A stretch of DNA of 64,000 bases from Litsea cubeba (Eukaryota; Streptophyta; Magnoliopsida; Laurales; Lauraceae), in NCBI GenBank assembly GCA_012931725.1, contig CM022951.1, positions 69,267,992-69,331,991 of the forward strand, in the 5' to 3' direction. Position numbers and translations under genes: made by a program. Below the pieces are notes generated by a model that saw only the letters and a program-made list of their open reading frames with translations, ran no database searches and was not told the DNA's origin. This document shows, one piece after another, positions 37,601-47,925 of the stretch; the stretch's first letter is position 1; every line of letters starts with the position of its first letter.

Positions 37601-39301
37601 CATCTCCCAAAGATGTTACCAACAGCATCCTCTCTAATAGAGAGACCAGATAATCCCATTATGTTTTTAATATACCTGCAGTAAAGATCCCAAGGAGTAT
37701 TAGCAGAAAACAACCTGTCTAAATGTATGCACATATATAAATGATATAGTGACTATTTAACTGAGACACTGCTTGCAATTATTCATCATACGTTTATAGA
37801 TCTCAAAAGACAACTGCAATACCAAAAAAGAATTTTGTACGCCCCAATAGTTTGTAATTCATTTCTAATTTAACTAGAGATACATGTGCAATGTTTTATA
37901 TTTTGATCACAGAAGAGAAAAAGTTTGTTGTAAAAGTGCACATTCAGAAAAACTTAAATTTATTACACTTGTTTCATGGCTATAAAATTTCTATTAAAAA
38001 ATGTTCTGAAATCTGACACTTTGTGCAACCTTTTCTCACATCATTTCTTCACCTGGAAACTATGGGTTGAATTACACAATGATGTCCAAACAATGAAGTA
38101 GTCCAGGATAGGTGCATATAAGAACCCATTAAGTACACCATCAGGACATTAATCATTGAGAGTTGAGAAATAAACACAATTATTTTAGGTTGGAAACACA
38201 GGGAGCTGTATGAAATAAATTTTCCCAACAGGTAAACAAAATCATTAAAGAGTTAAAGGTTGTGTGTCTTGACTTTTGAATTCTAGACAACAAGAATAAG
38301 CTCAAGTAAATCTGATACACATGCAACTGCATATAAGTAAGAGAAGGCATTAATTTTCTTGACATCTCATTTCTGAATTGGGAGGTTCTCAGTACAATAC
38401 CAAAATAGCAATTGGTACCTCTCTTGTGCATGCAATATCAACTGTTACAAAGCCCTTCCAACTTACACCAAAATACCAGTGATAGATCTCTTATGCTTGC
38501 AATACAAACCATTTATTCCCTTTGAACTTATCGTCATATAGTAATTGGCTTCAAAAGTTTCAAGATCATTCAAACAGATGGATATATAGTTTGAGCAAGT
38601 CAATTATCTTCTACCTATTTCGTCATTGCTTCAACTAATGATCAGTTCTACACATATATGAAATAAACTGAAAAAATCAAAATACCTTCGACCAATTACA
38701 TCCTTGTCACTGTACAATATCCTAGTCACGGATGGAGCAGGGGTATCAGAGAAGGTTGAAAGTTCATCGATCTACAAAACAGACAATAGAAGCCAATCTT
38801 CAGATGTTCCAGTAATCAAAAGAAACTTGACTCAATAACCCATTCCAAAACACTACATCAAAATACCCAAAAAGAAGCTAATATTTCTGTTATTATCTAA
38901 CAATCTAAAACAAACACTCATATATCTTCCACCCCTTTTGTCTCTTACAAGCATGAAGTGAAAAACCTCTCCTTTCACACCCCATCCTAAAACCAAACTA
39001 ATTACCCACCACAAGAAATCCTTGAAATTACAAACCCCATCTCAAAAAAATAAATAACTAATAAAAAACATCATAAAGTTTAAATTTTTTTTAATCTTCT
39101 ACTATGAGTTCAAATCACCTGCTTCTGTAAGCTATCCTTATCCACTGATAAAGTTAAGGAGTCTGATATGCAAGAATGGGGTTCAGAAGGGTATCCTGAG
39201 AACTCTTCCATGGTTCTCGTTGTTGGGTCTTCATTGGTTTGTGCAGAGATTGCAGAGAAGAAGAGCAGCAGAGGAAGAAGCAACGAGAACCTCACAGCCA
39301 T
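28646..39301 (-). CDS. UAH: Ureidoglycolate amidohydrolase, 12 exons, 466 aa
   Basis: Exons: 39301-39119, 38771-38686, 37675-37601, 36857-36729, 35949-35863, 35325-35123, 35023-34921, 33900-33809, 33484-33422, 30339-30099, 29162-29122, 28743-28646. All are GT-AG and phases agree throughout. The enzyme hydrolyses ureidoglycolate to glyoxylate, CO2 and ammonia, the last step of plant purine-ureide breakdown in the ER. Residues 1-20 (MAVRFSLLLPLLLFFSAISA) form a signal peptide. Peptidase M20/Mn-amidohydrolase residues are present: H130 and D132 (GSHVD), D141 (GKYDG), E175-E176 (TSEEPTRFG), H244 (ELHIEQGP), H280 (GNGGHAG), R343 (DTRD), H414 (YHDSLFMA). MEEFSGYP and the whole order fit UAH rather than allantoate amidohydrolase. 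Arabidopsis UAH is about 476 aa. ATG 39301 is preferred over 39337 because it starts the signal peptide. Confidence 0.95.
30340..33421 (-). other. Intron 9 of the amidohydrolase gene, 3.1 kb
   Basis: This is the longest intron of the gene. It contains a 21-bp tandem duplication ending in TTATTTCATTTTAAATT near 30560-30602 and a stretch at about 31100-31560, GC-richer at 31095-31170, whose TCATTCATCAAATCTGAAG...CATTACATCAC run resembles LTR-type repeats. I cannot assign that stretch to a named family. Confidence 0.6.
34130..34310 (+). mobile_element. RTE LINE 3'-end fragment in intron 7
   Basis: The plus strand encodes, with frame changes, KRTWMEVVTIDLKKCNP, then DRSEWRNIIHATNPNIVGTR, and ends in a (GAT)n tail at about 34292-34307. 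This is the conserved C-terminus and microsatellite tail of plant RTE elements, a different subfamily from the 4125-6766 copy (tail GAT instead of TTGGT). It lies antisense in an intron. Confidence 0.7.
36477..36498. repeat. (AT)n microsatellite
   Basis: Eleven AT units in intron 4 of the amidohydrolase gene. A short (GA)n tract lies nearby at about 36265-36280. Confidence 0.9.
37314..37485. repeat. 85-bp tandem duplication in intron 3
   Basis: Two units start ATTCCCC(G/A)TGCTACTAG at 37314 and 37399, about 93 percent alike, inside intron 3 of the amidohydrolase gene (36858-37600). Confidence 0.9.
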
Positions 39302-39370
39302 TTTTTTTGTTTCCTTTCTACTTCGGTCTCGCTCCACTCATCCCACTCATCTCTATTATGCAATCGTACT

Positions 39371-39383
39371 GAGTATATAAAGG
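39371..39383 (-). promoter_or_regulatory. TATA-like box of the ureidoglycolate amidohydrolase gene
   Basis: The minus strand reads CCTTTATATACTC, about 70-80 bases upstream of the ATG at 39301. That leaves room for a short leader starting near 39345. Position and sequence fit a core promoter; no other element is clear. Confidence 0.5.
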
Positions 39384-39793
39384 ACCTTTTCAAGAGCACA
39401 AATTATTAGTGCGCCTATATTTACTAATTCCCCCTGCCTATGAAGTATATTTCTAATGTTGTCAATTTAGGATTGCAAATGGGTAACTCATTATTATTGA
39501 GTATCCAAGCATATAGGATCAGGAACATTTGGATTAAGATCCTTCTACGTTTCAATCCACGGATACAGATCTAAGGTGTGATTACATCCACATATTAAAA
39601 TATATATGAATTTTAAAGGCTTAAGTAGTTTGAGTAATATTGACATTTGAACACCTATTGAGCTTTAATTATATATTTAGATGGTTTAGTTTAAAGCCCT
39701 TTTATCTAATTATAAGAATGCATTCCACATCTTAGTTTGGATCTAGATTCAAAACTGGGTTCATTTACTTGATGCCGGGTATTATAAATAAAA

Positions 39794-40000
39794 GGAAAAA
39801 TTACCGTACGGACGACCTAAAACCTGACATTTACCCTATACAAGATGAAAGAATATTATTTACCGGATGGAAGATCGTACAATAAAAAAGGGCCCAAAAT
39901 GGGACGGAAATACCATTTTTCCTGCGATATCTTAGGACCGTAGGATATCGCACAGCTCGATATCCTAGGCCTATAGGATATCGCACAGTTACCTACTCCC
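39794..40000 (+). repeat. Left terminal inverted repeat of the Mutator-like element
   Basis: Pairs with 43006-43245. Shared blocks in order: AATTACCGTACGGA, TTTACCGGATGGAAGATCGT, AAATGGGACGG, GCGATATCTTAGGACCGTA and several TAGGATATCG motifs. Confidence 0.88.
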
Positions 40001-40074
40001 ATCACATATCACAGTTTTTCACGACAAAGGTCCGTTTTCATCTTCGCTGAGGAGGTTCGTTGTTTACCATCCCG

Positions 40075-40520
40075 GGCATGCACCTGAAGGAGAACATTGT
40101 AGGAGCTGGGGGGTTGCCCCTGTCAACCATTTCGTCGAGCAGTTGGGAGACCCTCTGCAGTCGGCCGAGCTTCCCAAAGGTCTAGACGAGGTAGGTGTGG
40201 GTAGTGACATCTGGGGCGACGCCGGCCTCATTCATGGTCCTGAAAACCATCTCCGCCTCATCGCCGAGTGCACGGGCAGCGCAGGCACTGAGCAGGGTGT
40301 TGTAGGTGACGATGTCAGGGATAATTCCCTGGTGCCGCATCTCGGCAAAGAGGCCGAGGAGCCCCTCCCAATCAAGCCCCCCACGAGAACAAGCGTGAAT
40401 TACAGTATTATAGGTGAGGATACTGGGCGAAGTGCGCTCTACGTTGCGCATACGGTGGAGGATGTCAAGAGCATCCTGGTACTGGCCATTGCGGCCATAG
40501 GCGTTGATGAGGGCAATGGG
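40075..40520 (-). pseudogene. Captured fragment of a pTAC2-like PPR gene
   Basis: On the minus strand, 40520 to about 40185 encodes ALINAYGRNGQYQDALDIL, SPSILTYNTVIHACSRGG, LDWEGLLGLFAEMRHQGI, IPDIVTYNTLLSACAARAL and GDEAEMVFRTMNEAGVAPD. This matches the PPR core of pTAC2 (plastid transcriptionally active chromosome 2, needed for plastid-encoded polymerase activity) as I remember the Arabidopsis protein. A TAG follows TYLV where a Glu is expected, then TFGKLGRLQRVSQLLDEM. A frameshift near 40120 separates that from SYNVLL. Only about 145 of more than 800 residues are present, with no start or transit peptide. GC content is clearly higher than in neighbouring DNA. It sits directly inside the left TIR of the Mutator-like element. 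Confidence 0.85.
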
Positions 40521-40526
40521 TTTTAT

Positions 40527-40847
40527 TCTCACTATAGCGAGACTGTATTCTCGCTACAGGTCTCACTATAGCGAGAATGGTCCATGTCTATTCCCCTCCA
40601 CTATATCTCCATTATTCTATTTTTCCTATTTTCCTCGCTATATCCTCTATTTTCGTATTTTCCTCACTAATATGTCTCGCTATAGTAAGACCACTTTCTG
40701 TAAAAAAACCTCCTCGCTACAGTGAGACCACTCGCTGGAAATGGTATTAAAACCTCGCTATAGCGAGACCACTTTCTAAAAATGAAAACATATGTTATAG
40801 CGAGACCACTCTCTGGAAATGGTATTAAAGCCTCACTATAGCGAGAA
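40527..40847. repeat. Minisatellite built on a palindrome (TCTCGCTATAGCGAGA)
   Basis: Five copies of a unit of 38-41 bp start at about 40675, 40713, 40754, 40792 and 40831. Each has a palindrome near CTCGCTATAGCGAG followed by ACCACTTTCTGGAAATGGTA, with substitutions. Two more palindromes (40527-40542 and 40561-40576) precede them and a single one recurs at about 42530-42545. The array lies inside the Mutator-like element just past the pTAC2 fragment. Confidence 0.85.
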
Positions 40848-43005
40848 CACTTAAATGGGGTGTATGTGAATGAGAAGGGGGTCTCTAAAAAAATCTTGAA
40901 CTAAAGAGGGCCCATCTGTTGAAGGCAATTCTTCAGATACACCAACTTCCGATGAGGAATGCTAATCCTTTATTTGAAGGTATAAATTTCAACTAATTGT
41001 TCACCCTTCTTATTTATCAATCAGTGGGATTTCTAATGTGCTTTATCTTAATATGTATTGTGCAGGCCTCAAGGTTTCAGCTGACTATTTGTGACCTGAA
41101 AGCTGTATGTGCATGATGTTTTGAGAGCTTATGGTTGGATGCATGCAACTGTGACCATGACAGGCTGGATGGTGGAAATTTGGATGGTGGAATTTTGACC
41201 TAATGGGTTAGGGACATGCTTGTACTAATGGGTTAGGGAAATACAAGCCTCAAGGCACTGCATGTAATTAATTTAATGTGTTTAACTGATGTCAGCTACA
41301 CTATCAAGTTGGACAACATGGTATTGATTATCACTGTCAAGTTCTGATGTGAGCTACATTGTAGTAATGCAAGTTCTGATTTGAGCAATATTGTACTAAT
41401 CTAAGTTCTGTTGTGAGCTACATTGTACTAATGCAAGTTTTGTTTGTGTCTCTGAGTATTATAAGCCTTGACTTTGAGTATTCAATCCATACAGCAAAAT
41501 TGAGAAGAGACTTTGACATTTTGCAGCAGAGACTTAATGAATTTGTTAGATGATGTATGGGATGGAAAATTGAGAGTTCCACTTATAGGTGCTGCACCAG
41601 GTACAGAACGTCTCCATTCCATCTCCACTGTGCAGTACAGAACGTCTACTCACACTCTTATTATCTCCATTGTTTCATCCAATATTTAAGAAGAATCATG
41701 ACCCAAGTTGCATGGATAACACATTTATACTTTGTTCTTCCATGTGCTGTTCTGGAAAATAAGAGGGAGCCACAATCAATTAAGCATGACAAACTATCCA
41801 AACTTACCCTGTTTTTGTCAACTTTAATACACCTCAAGAGGTTGCTAGAATGCAAAACATTAAAAATTGGATTCAAGTTACTATCACGATAAAAAAGCTT
41901 TCAGTTCTTGCCATATCTATGCTGTATCTCTGCATCATAGCTCCCCAGGCATGACAGGTTATCACCCTTCTTTTTGGGTTTCCTACTGAGTTTGAGGAAA
42001 TGAAAAAAAAAAAAAACTTAATTACAATTAAAACTTTAGTTAAGTTTATAATCAGCGGAAAGGCTTGAGCTCAAAAGCTCAAAATCTTAATTTTAAATGA
42101 TAATCAGCAAAGAAAGACAATAGTGATCGCATGACTGCTCCATTTAACAACTAATTGGAAGCTATTCTTTATTGATCGTGTGCAGGGCAATTCATCTAGT
42201 GGTGTACACATACAGTACTACTCGCTTTGGGTGTGACTTGTGAGAGGTCTTGAGTTTGATTCCTGAAATGCCCCGCCAGACACAATGGTATTTTTCAATT
42301 TTTTTTTTTTTTGCTGCATCTGCTTTGTACAGATTCAAGATTACACCATGTTTAGAAGTTGGATCTAAAAACGTATCCCACAGTGAAGGCCACGTTGTTC
42401 TTATTGACTAATTGATCTTAGTATTATTTTTATATGGGTCACATAACTAATGTCACAAATATTCATTATCTACAAACAATACCAGAAGGCTTGCAAATGA
42501 TAAAACCTTGTACCCCACAACTCACGGGTCGCGCTATAGCGAGACTATTCTCTCTTTGCGCGTCATGTTTCCCAGTTCAACCCACTTCAACATTTTCCAC
42601 TAACAATAATATCTTCATATAAAAAAATGGTAAAATTAGTAGCCCACAACATCACTACTAAATTTTTTTGCAAGGGATTTTCAATACTAGAGAGAGTGAA
42701 AGACGAATAAGATTTATAGAAAAAGAGGTGAGATGTGTCGTGTTGTGATGAATCCGCAGCTGCAATGGGGCTGGAGCTGGAGTTGAAGTTGAAACCATGA
42801 CTCATTTTGAAATTCATGGGGTTTGTGAGATTTAGCACAAGATAAAATCAGGAGAAAAAGATGGTTGTGGAGACAAGAGAGTTGAGAGAGATGATACTTA
42901 ATGAAAGTTACGGGGAAGAAAGACCGAAAGAGACAGGGAGGAGCAGAGTTTTTTCATTTTCTGGAAAAGTCGAACGGGAAGATGAAAGCTTTGGGCAGGG
43001 AGTAT

Positions 43006-43245
43006 GGGAGTAGGTACCTGTGCGATATCCTACAGACTTAAGGATATCGAACTGTGCAATATCCTAAGCGTCTGGGATATCGAATCCTTTGATATTTTAC
43101 GGTCTTAGGATATCGCTGGAAAAAGGGTAAAACCGTCCCATTTTGCTCGTCCTTTTGTGTACGATCTTCCATCCGGTAAATAAAATTCTTTCATTTTGTA
43201 CCGGATAAATTTTCAGTTTTAAGCCATCCGTACGGTAATTGTCCC
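43006..43245 (-). repeat. Right terminal inverted repeat of the Mutator-like element
   Basis: Reverse complement of the left repeat with small insertions, including an extra segment around 43085-43100. Confidence 0.88.
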
Positions 43246-43254
43246 TAAATAAAA

Positions 43255-44556
43255 TGCAAAGATTCCGTGTTGAATCCAAATCTAAATCTATGAAAATGGA
43301 TTCGGGTCTGAAATCCTATCATGGTTCTACCACATATCCGACCTATTTGTATTATCAAGGGCACTTGTTTTGTTTGAAAAAGTGAAAAAATAAATTTTTT
43401 CTTTAATTTAAGAGAAAAACATTTATTCCCATGAGGAATGAATCACCATTCATGCTGGGTACTTGGCTGATAATTTTGTTGACGCCCAGCCTTGGCTGAT
43501 GATTTTAATCTTTGTGATGTTAACTACAACCCTAGAGATAGAAACAAGATTGCTCACTATCTTCCTAAAATGGGTTAATATGGTTTGTGAGGGAGTCTTT
43601 TGTGTTTGATGCCTGAGTGTGTTTTGTAGTCATGGGATGTTTGATTTATCTGTTATTTGTTTTGGAAATGCATTTCCTTTTCTATTAAAAAAAAGGACAG
43701 GTTGGGTACTAACTCAACCCAGGTCCAACATGAGTTAGAACTCAAATCCAAATCCAAATCCAAATCTAAATCTGAACCAAATGACTGCTGGCTGTTGAAT
43801 GAAAAGGTCTTCCTTTGTGAATGTCACCAAAATTTTATTATTTTTAAGAAAAGAATATCTCCTTTCTACTTTTCTATGCACCAATGGGACATTGTGAATT
43901 GTAAGTGAATTGGGGTTGGGTATGCTGATTGAGTTGGTGAAACCATTTGTTGATTTTAGTCAGTAGAAAATCGTCATTGTGGAGGAGAGAGAGAGAGTTG
44001 CATTTTCTTTTATACAAAATATACTTCATGCATTTAGTTCATCATTTCATGTTAAAGATGATGGGGCTGAAAAAATAATAATTTTCAATTGCATATGTTA
44101 AAACTGTTGAAGAGTGGCTTCACTCGAGGGAAAGTATTGAAAAGTATTTTTATTCCCTCTTAGCTAAAAATTTTAAAATGGTATGAAAGCAAACCCACGT
44201 GAGTTCCAATCTCGGGAGGAACAATTCGGTGAGAAAAAAATATGTGCAGTAAAAAATGTGCCAACCGGGTTCCACCCAAGGAGGAGTGTACAGGAGTGGG
44301 CTCCACCAAAGGAGAGTATTAAGAAGTATTTATGCGGACTCTACTACTAACGCCTCAAGATTTTGGTGCGAATGGTCAGCTAAAAGAATTTTAGATTTGA
44401 TTTTTAGCAATTTGTTCGCAAATATCCAAGTAGGACTCAAATGCTAATAAATCCCATTTGAATTCAATTTTTCTTTTTCGCAAATTGTTGTTGCAAGTAT
44501 GGTTAGTGGGCATACCCGTGCTTAGCTTGGACTATTGTAATAATTTTTAAAATATA
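43255..44556. other. Spacer between two transposons
   Basis: AT-rich, with no supported gene. Small repeats: AAATCCAAATCC at 43745-43770 and a GA run at about 43985-43997. Nothing else is recognised. Confidence 0.55.
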
Positions 44557-45469
44557 GAAAATTAGCGAAAGGTCCCTAGAGTGGAATGTATCTAGCCTCC
44601 AGTCCAAGCAGAACTTGTTAAGGCATCTGGTTCACTCAGCTAGCCTATTTGCGGCCATAGGTCCCCTGCATCCACATGATCACATTTTTCGGGACTAATT
44701 TTCCCTTTCAACTGTTTTTGGCATAAAATTTTGCAGTTTTAAATTTTAAATCTTCTGTCTCCCCCTCTTTCAAAGACCGTCCAGTTGGTTGATGAGAATA
44801 CAAGTTCTCCATCGGAGAAGACGCCCCCACTCCTCGTCTTCTCTTTATGTTTTTTCTTTTTTTTTATTTCATCAATGGTTCCAACAGCGAACGGTGGGGA
44901 TTCCGTCAATGGTGACTTAAAGCCTCTGCGATTTCTCTGATTTCCGGTTTGGAAAGTCAAATCTCCGATTCACTTGCTGAAGCAGATAAGAGATTGGTTC
45001 TGATCTCGGTGGGCCACATAAATCGCAGAGAAGAGAAGGGATCGTTCCCTAGTTCTGGAACGGTTTGCAGGAGCAGATCTGATCAACAAATTCTTTGCAG
45101 GAGAAGAAGGTTCTTGTTTTGACCAGAAGTCTGATCCGGCGCAGCCTGCGTGGTCGGAAAGGAAGAAGAGCCCAGACGCAGGCCAGAACTAGATACTATT
45201 TCCATTGAAGAAGAAGACCAGAGACGAGAGGATTCTTGGGTCTGCCGGATTGCGCGTCACCGAGGAAGAAGACTCCTGCCATCGCCGTCCGAAGATTCCG
45301 GAGAAGCGCTTTCCGGTTCTGTCGCTCCTTGCCGTGGCCAAAGGAGGAAGAGCACCGATTCTGGTTCTGATTCTAGAACCATAACGTGAAGAAGACGACC
45401 CAGTTATCTGGGTCTTTTGTTCCAGGTCAAGGTCGGGTCGGGTCAGTTCAGGCTGACCTAGTCCTCGCA

Positions 45470-46130
45470 ATTTGTCAAATTTATCTGAGTTTTTGTCAAA
45501 TTTATCTGAGCTTTTGTTAAATTTATCTGAGTTTTTGTCAAATTTATCTATCTTCTGCCATATTTCTCTGTGTTTCTGGCAAATTTATCTGAGTTTTTTT
45601 TAAAATTTATCTGAGTTTTTTAGTAAATTTATTTACGTTTTTGAAATCTATTTGCGTTTTTTAATTTTATTTGCGTCTTTTGAAATTTATTTGTGTCTTT
45701 TCAAATTTATTTATATTTTTTAAATAAATTTAACTGAATTTTGGCAAAAATACTTGAGTTTTTGGCAAATTTTTTAGAAATTTAAAACAATTAATTTATC
45801 TTAGTTGTGGCAAATGTGTTTGTGTTTTTGAATTTTATTTGCGTCTTTTAAAATTTATTTGCGTTTTTTGAATTTATTTGTATATTTTGAATTTTCTTTG
45901 GATCTTTTGAGATTTATTTGAGTCTTTTGAAATTTATTTATATTTTATGAAATTTATTTCGATCTTTTGAAACTTATTGGCATCTTTTTAAATTTATCTG
46001 CGTTCTTTTGAAATTTATTGTTTTTTTATAATTTATTATATTTTTTGAAATTATTACATTTTTTTCTGAAATTTATTTGCGTTATTTTGAAATCTACTTA
46101 TGTGTTTTTAGAATTTATTTGAAAATCTCA
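45470..46130 (+). repeat. Array of an AT-rich unit of about 21 bp, left arm
   Basis: About 28 degenerate copies, first of the form GTCAAATTTATCTGAGTTTTT and then TTTGAAATTTATTTGCGTCT. The unit drifts steadily along the array, as in a satellite that has spread locally. Confidence 0.8.
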
Positions 46131-46474
46131 TTAATGCATTAATGTGATTCCATTAATCGTAGGCAATTAACTGGTAGTTGACCCATTATTAACGAGATAT
46201 CCCACCAATCATGGGATATGATTTAAAGAAATGGTAAATTAGACATTTCAGGTCTGAAAAAGTGTGAAAGGAACCTTTGACTGCATGATTTTTTTTTTTT
46301 TTGTGGACCGTTTGCAACAAAATCTTGCTTTGAGGGACCTCCGGCCAAAGCCCCCAGATATGGATGGTGTTCCATTTTTCTATGTAGTAAAATAGTTGGA
46401 TATCTCCTCCATTTATAAATAATAAACAGAAATATAAATATGATCTGGTGGTATTCACCTTGATTTGGATCATG

Positions 46475-46536
46475 GGAGGAATTCTTTTGTTTTGCAACAG
46501 ATTTTGGAGGAATTCTTTTGTTTTGCAACAGATTTT
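46475..46536. repeat. 31-bp tandem duplication in the loop of the foldback element
   Basis: GGAGGAATTCTTTTGTTTTG starts copies at 46475 and 46506; identical. Confidence 0.9.
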
Positions 46537-47159
46537 CATTCCTATATAACATTTTTCAGATCTTAGACAGATATCACTTACATGGGAGCAGGCATCCTTT
46601 TCTGTTGTCGAGTGGTTCTAACAAGGGCAATATCTTTGTGAGGCTCACATCCAACCCACTCGTAGATGACCTCTTTGCAATGACAACTACTCATTTTGGA
46701 ACAGTTTCTCACCACGAAATCACTCTAAACTTAGATCATCAAATCTCTAACATTTCTATTTATCATCTTAGAAGCAGGAAACAAAAGTCATCCCCAATGA
46801 TTCCATTTCATCTTGCTATATATATAGTAGTTGGAAGTGAGGTCCAAAGAGTAATTGCATGCATTATTATAACGCCCTCCTCCTTACATAGATAGTGCTT
46901 CGTGGAGATGAAATAGGAAGAATCACAAGGAGACACAAGGAGACATTCAACTGCTTAAATATTCATAAAACAAGAGGGGGGCGATTGGTCGGAGGTCCCT
47001 CAAAGTATAACTTTGTTGCAAATAGTTTATAAAAAAAAGTCATGCAGCCAAAGGTCGTTCTCATACCTAATATGTTTAATTTACCTTTTCTTTAAATCAT
47101 ATCTTATGATTGGTGAGATATCCCATTAATAACGGTCAACTACCATTTAATTGGTCACG

Positions 47160-47925
47160 ATCAATGGAATCTCATTAATGAGATTTTCAAATAAATTCTA
47201 AAAACACAAAAATAAATTTCAAAATAATGTAATTTTTTTAAAAAAACTCAATAATTTCAAAAATGCAATATATTTTAAAAAAAGTAATAAATTTCAGAAG
47301 AATGTAGAATAAATTTAAAAGATGCAAATAAATTTCAAAAGATCCAAATAAATCTCAAAAAATATAAATAATTTTAAAAGATAAAAAATAATTCCAAATG
47401 ATCCAAATAAATTTCAAAAACATGTTATTAAGTTTCAAAAGACTCAAATAAACTTCAAAAGACGTAAATAAAATTCAAAAATAAAAATAAAATTAAAAAA
47501 AATGCAAATACATTTGCCAAAACTAAGATAACCCAATTTTCTAAATTAGCGAAAAATCTGGCAAAAACTCAAGTATTTTTGTCAAAAACTTAGTTAAATT
47601 TATTTCAAAAAATACAAATAAATTTTAAAAGACACAAATAAAATTCAAAAACACAAATAGATCAAAGAAAATACAAATAAATTTGCCAAAAACACAGATA
47701 GATTTGTTCAAAAATTCAGTTAAAATATTTATAATGGAGATAAATTCGTCAGAAACTTACCTATATTTTTCACAAACTCAAATAATTTTACCAAAAACTC
47801 AGATAGATTTGTTTAGAACTCAGATAAATTTATTTAAGAACTCAGATAAATAGCCAAAAACTCATATAGATTTGTCCGGAACTCAGATAAATTTATGCAA
47901 AACTCAAATAAATTTGACTTTGACA
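47160..47925 (-). repeat. Array of the same AT-rich unit, right arm, inverted
   Basis: The same two sub-forms appear in reverse order and orientation (first AAAATAAATTTC, then AACTCAGATAAATTT). It mirrors 45470-46130. Confidence 0.8.

Larger units (their letters stand above)
39794..43245. mobile_element. Mutator-like element carrying host gene fragments (Pack-MULE)
   Basis: Inverted repeats of over 200 bp bound the element: about 39794-40000 and 43006-43245. They start GGAAAAATTACCGTACGGA and, on the other strand, GGGACAATTACCGTACGGA, and contain several GATATCCTA/TAGGATATC blocks. A perfect 9-bp direct repeat TAAATAAAA flanks it (39785-39793 and 43246-43254). Long TIRs with a 9-bp duplication define Mutator-like elements. 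The interior has no transposase ORF, but holds a piece of a pTAC2-like gene (40075-40520), an array of palindromic repeats (40527-40847, with one more copy at about 42530-42545) and other unique sequence, so it is a gene-capturing, non-autonomous element. Confidence 0.9.

Noticed and set aside
40910..40985. Possible captured exon reading LLKAILQIHQLPMRNANPLFEG with a GT donor after it
   Set aside because: It looks exon-like, but I could not connect it to any family with confidence, so it is not listed as a feature.
42587..42838. 83-codon minus-strand ORF in the Mutator-like element
   Set aside because: Ser-rich, with no similarity or splice context I recognise. It could be captured sequence but is unsupported.
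45150..45389. 79-codon ORF in the other arm
   Set aside because: Same reason: composition-driven, inside the inverted-repeat element.
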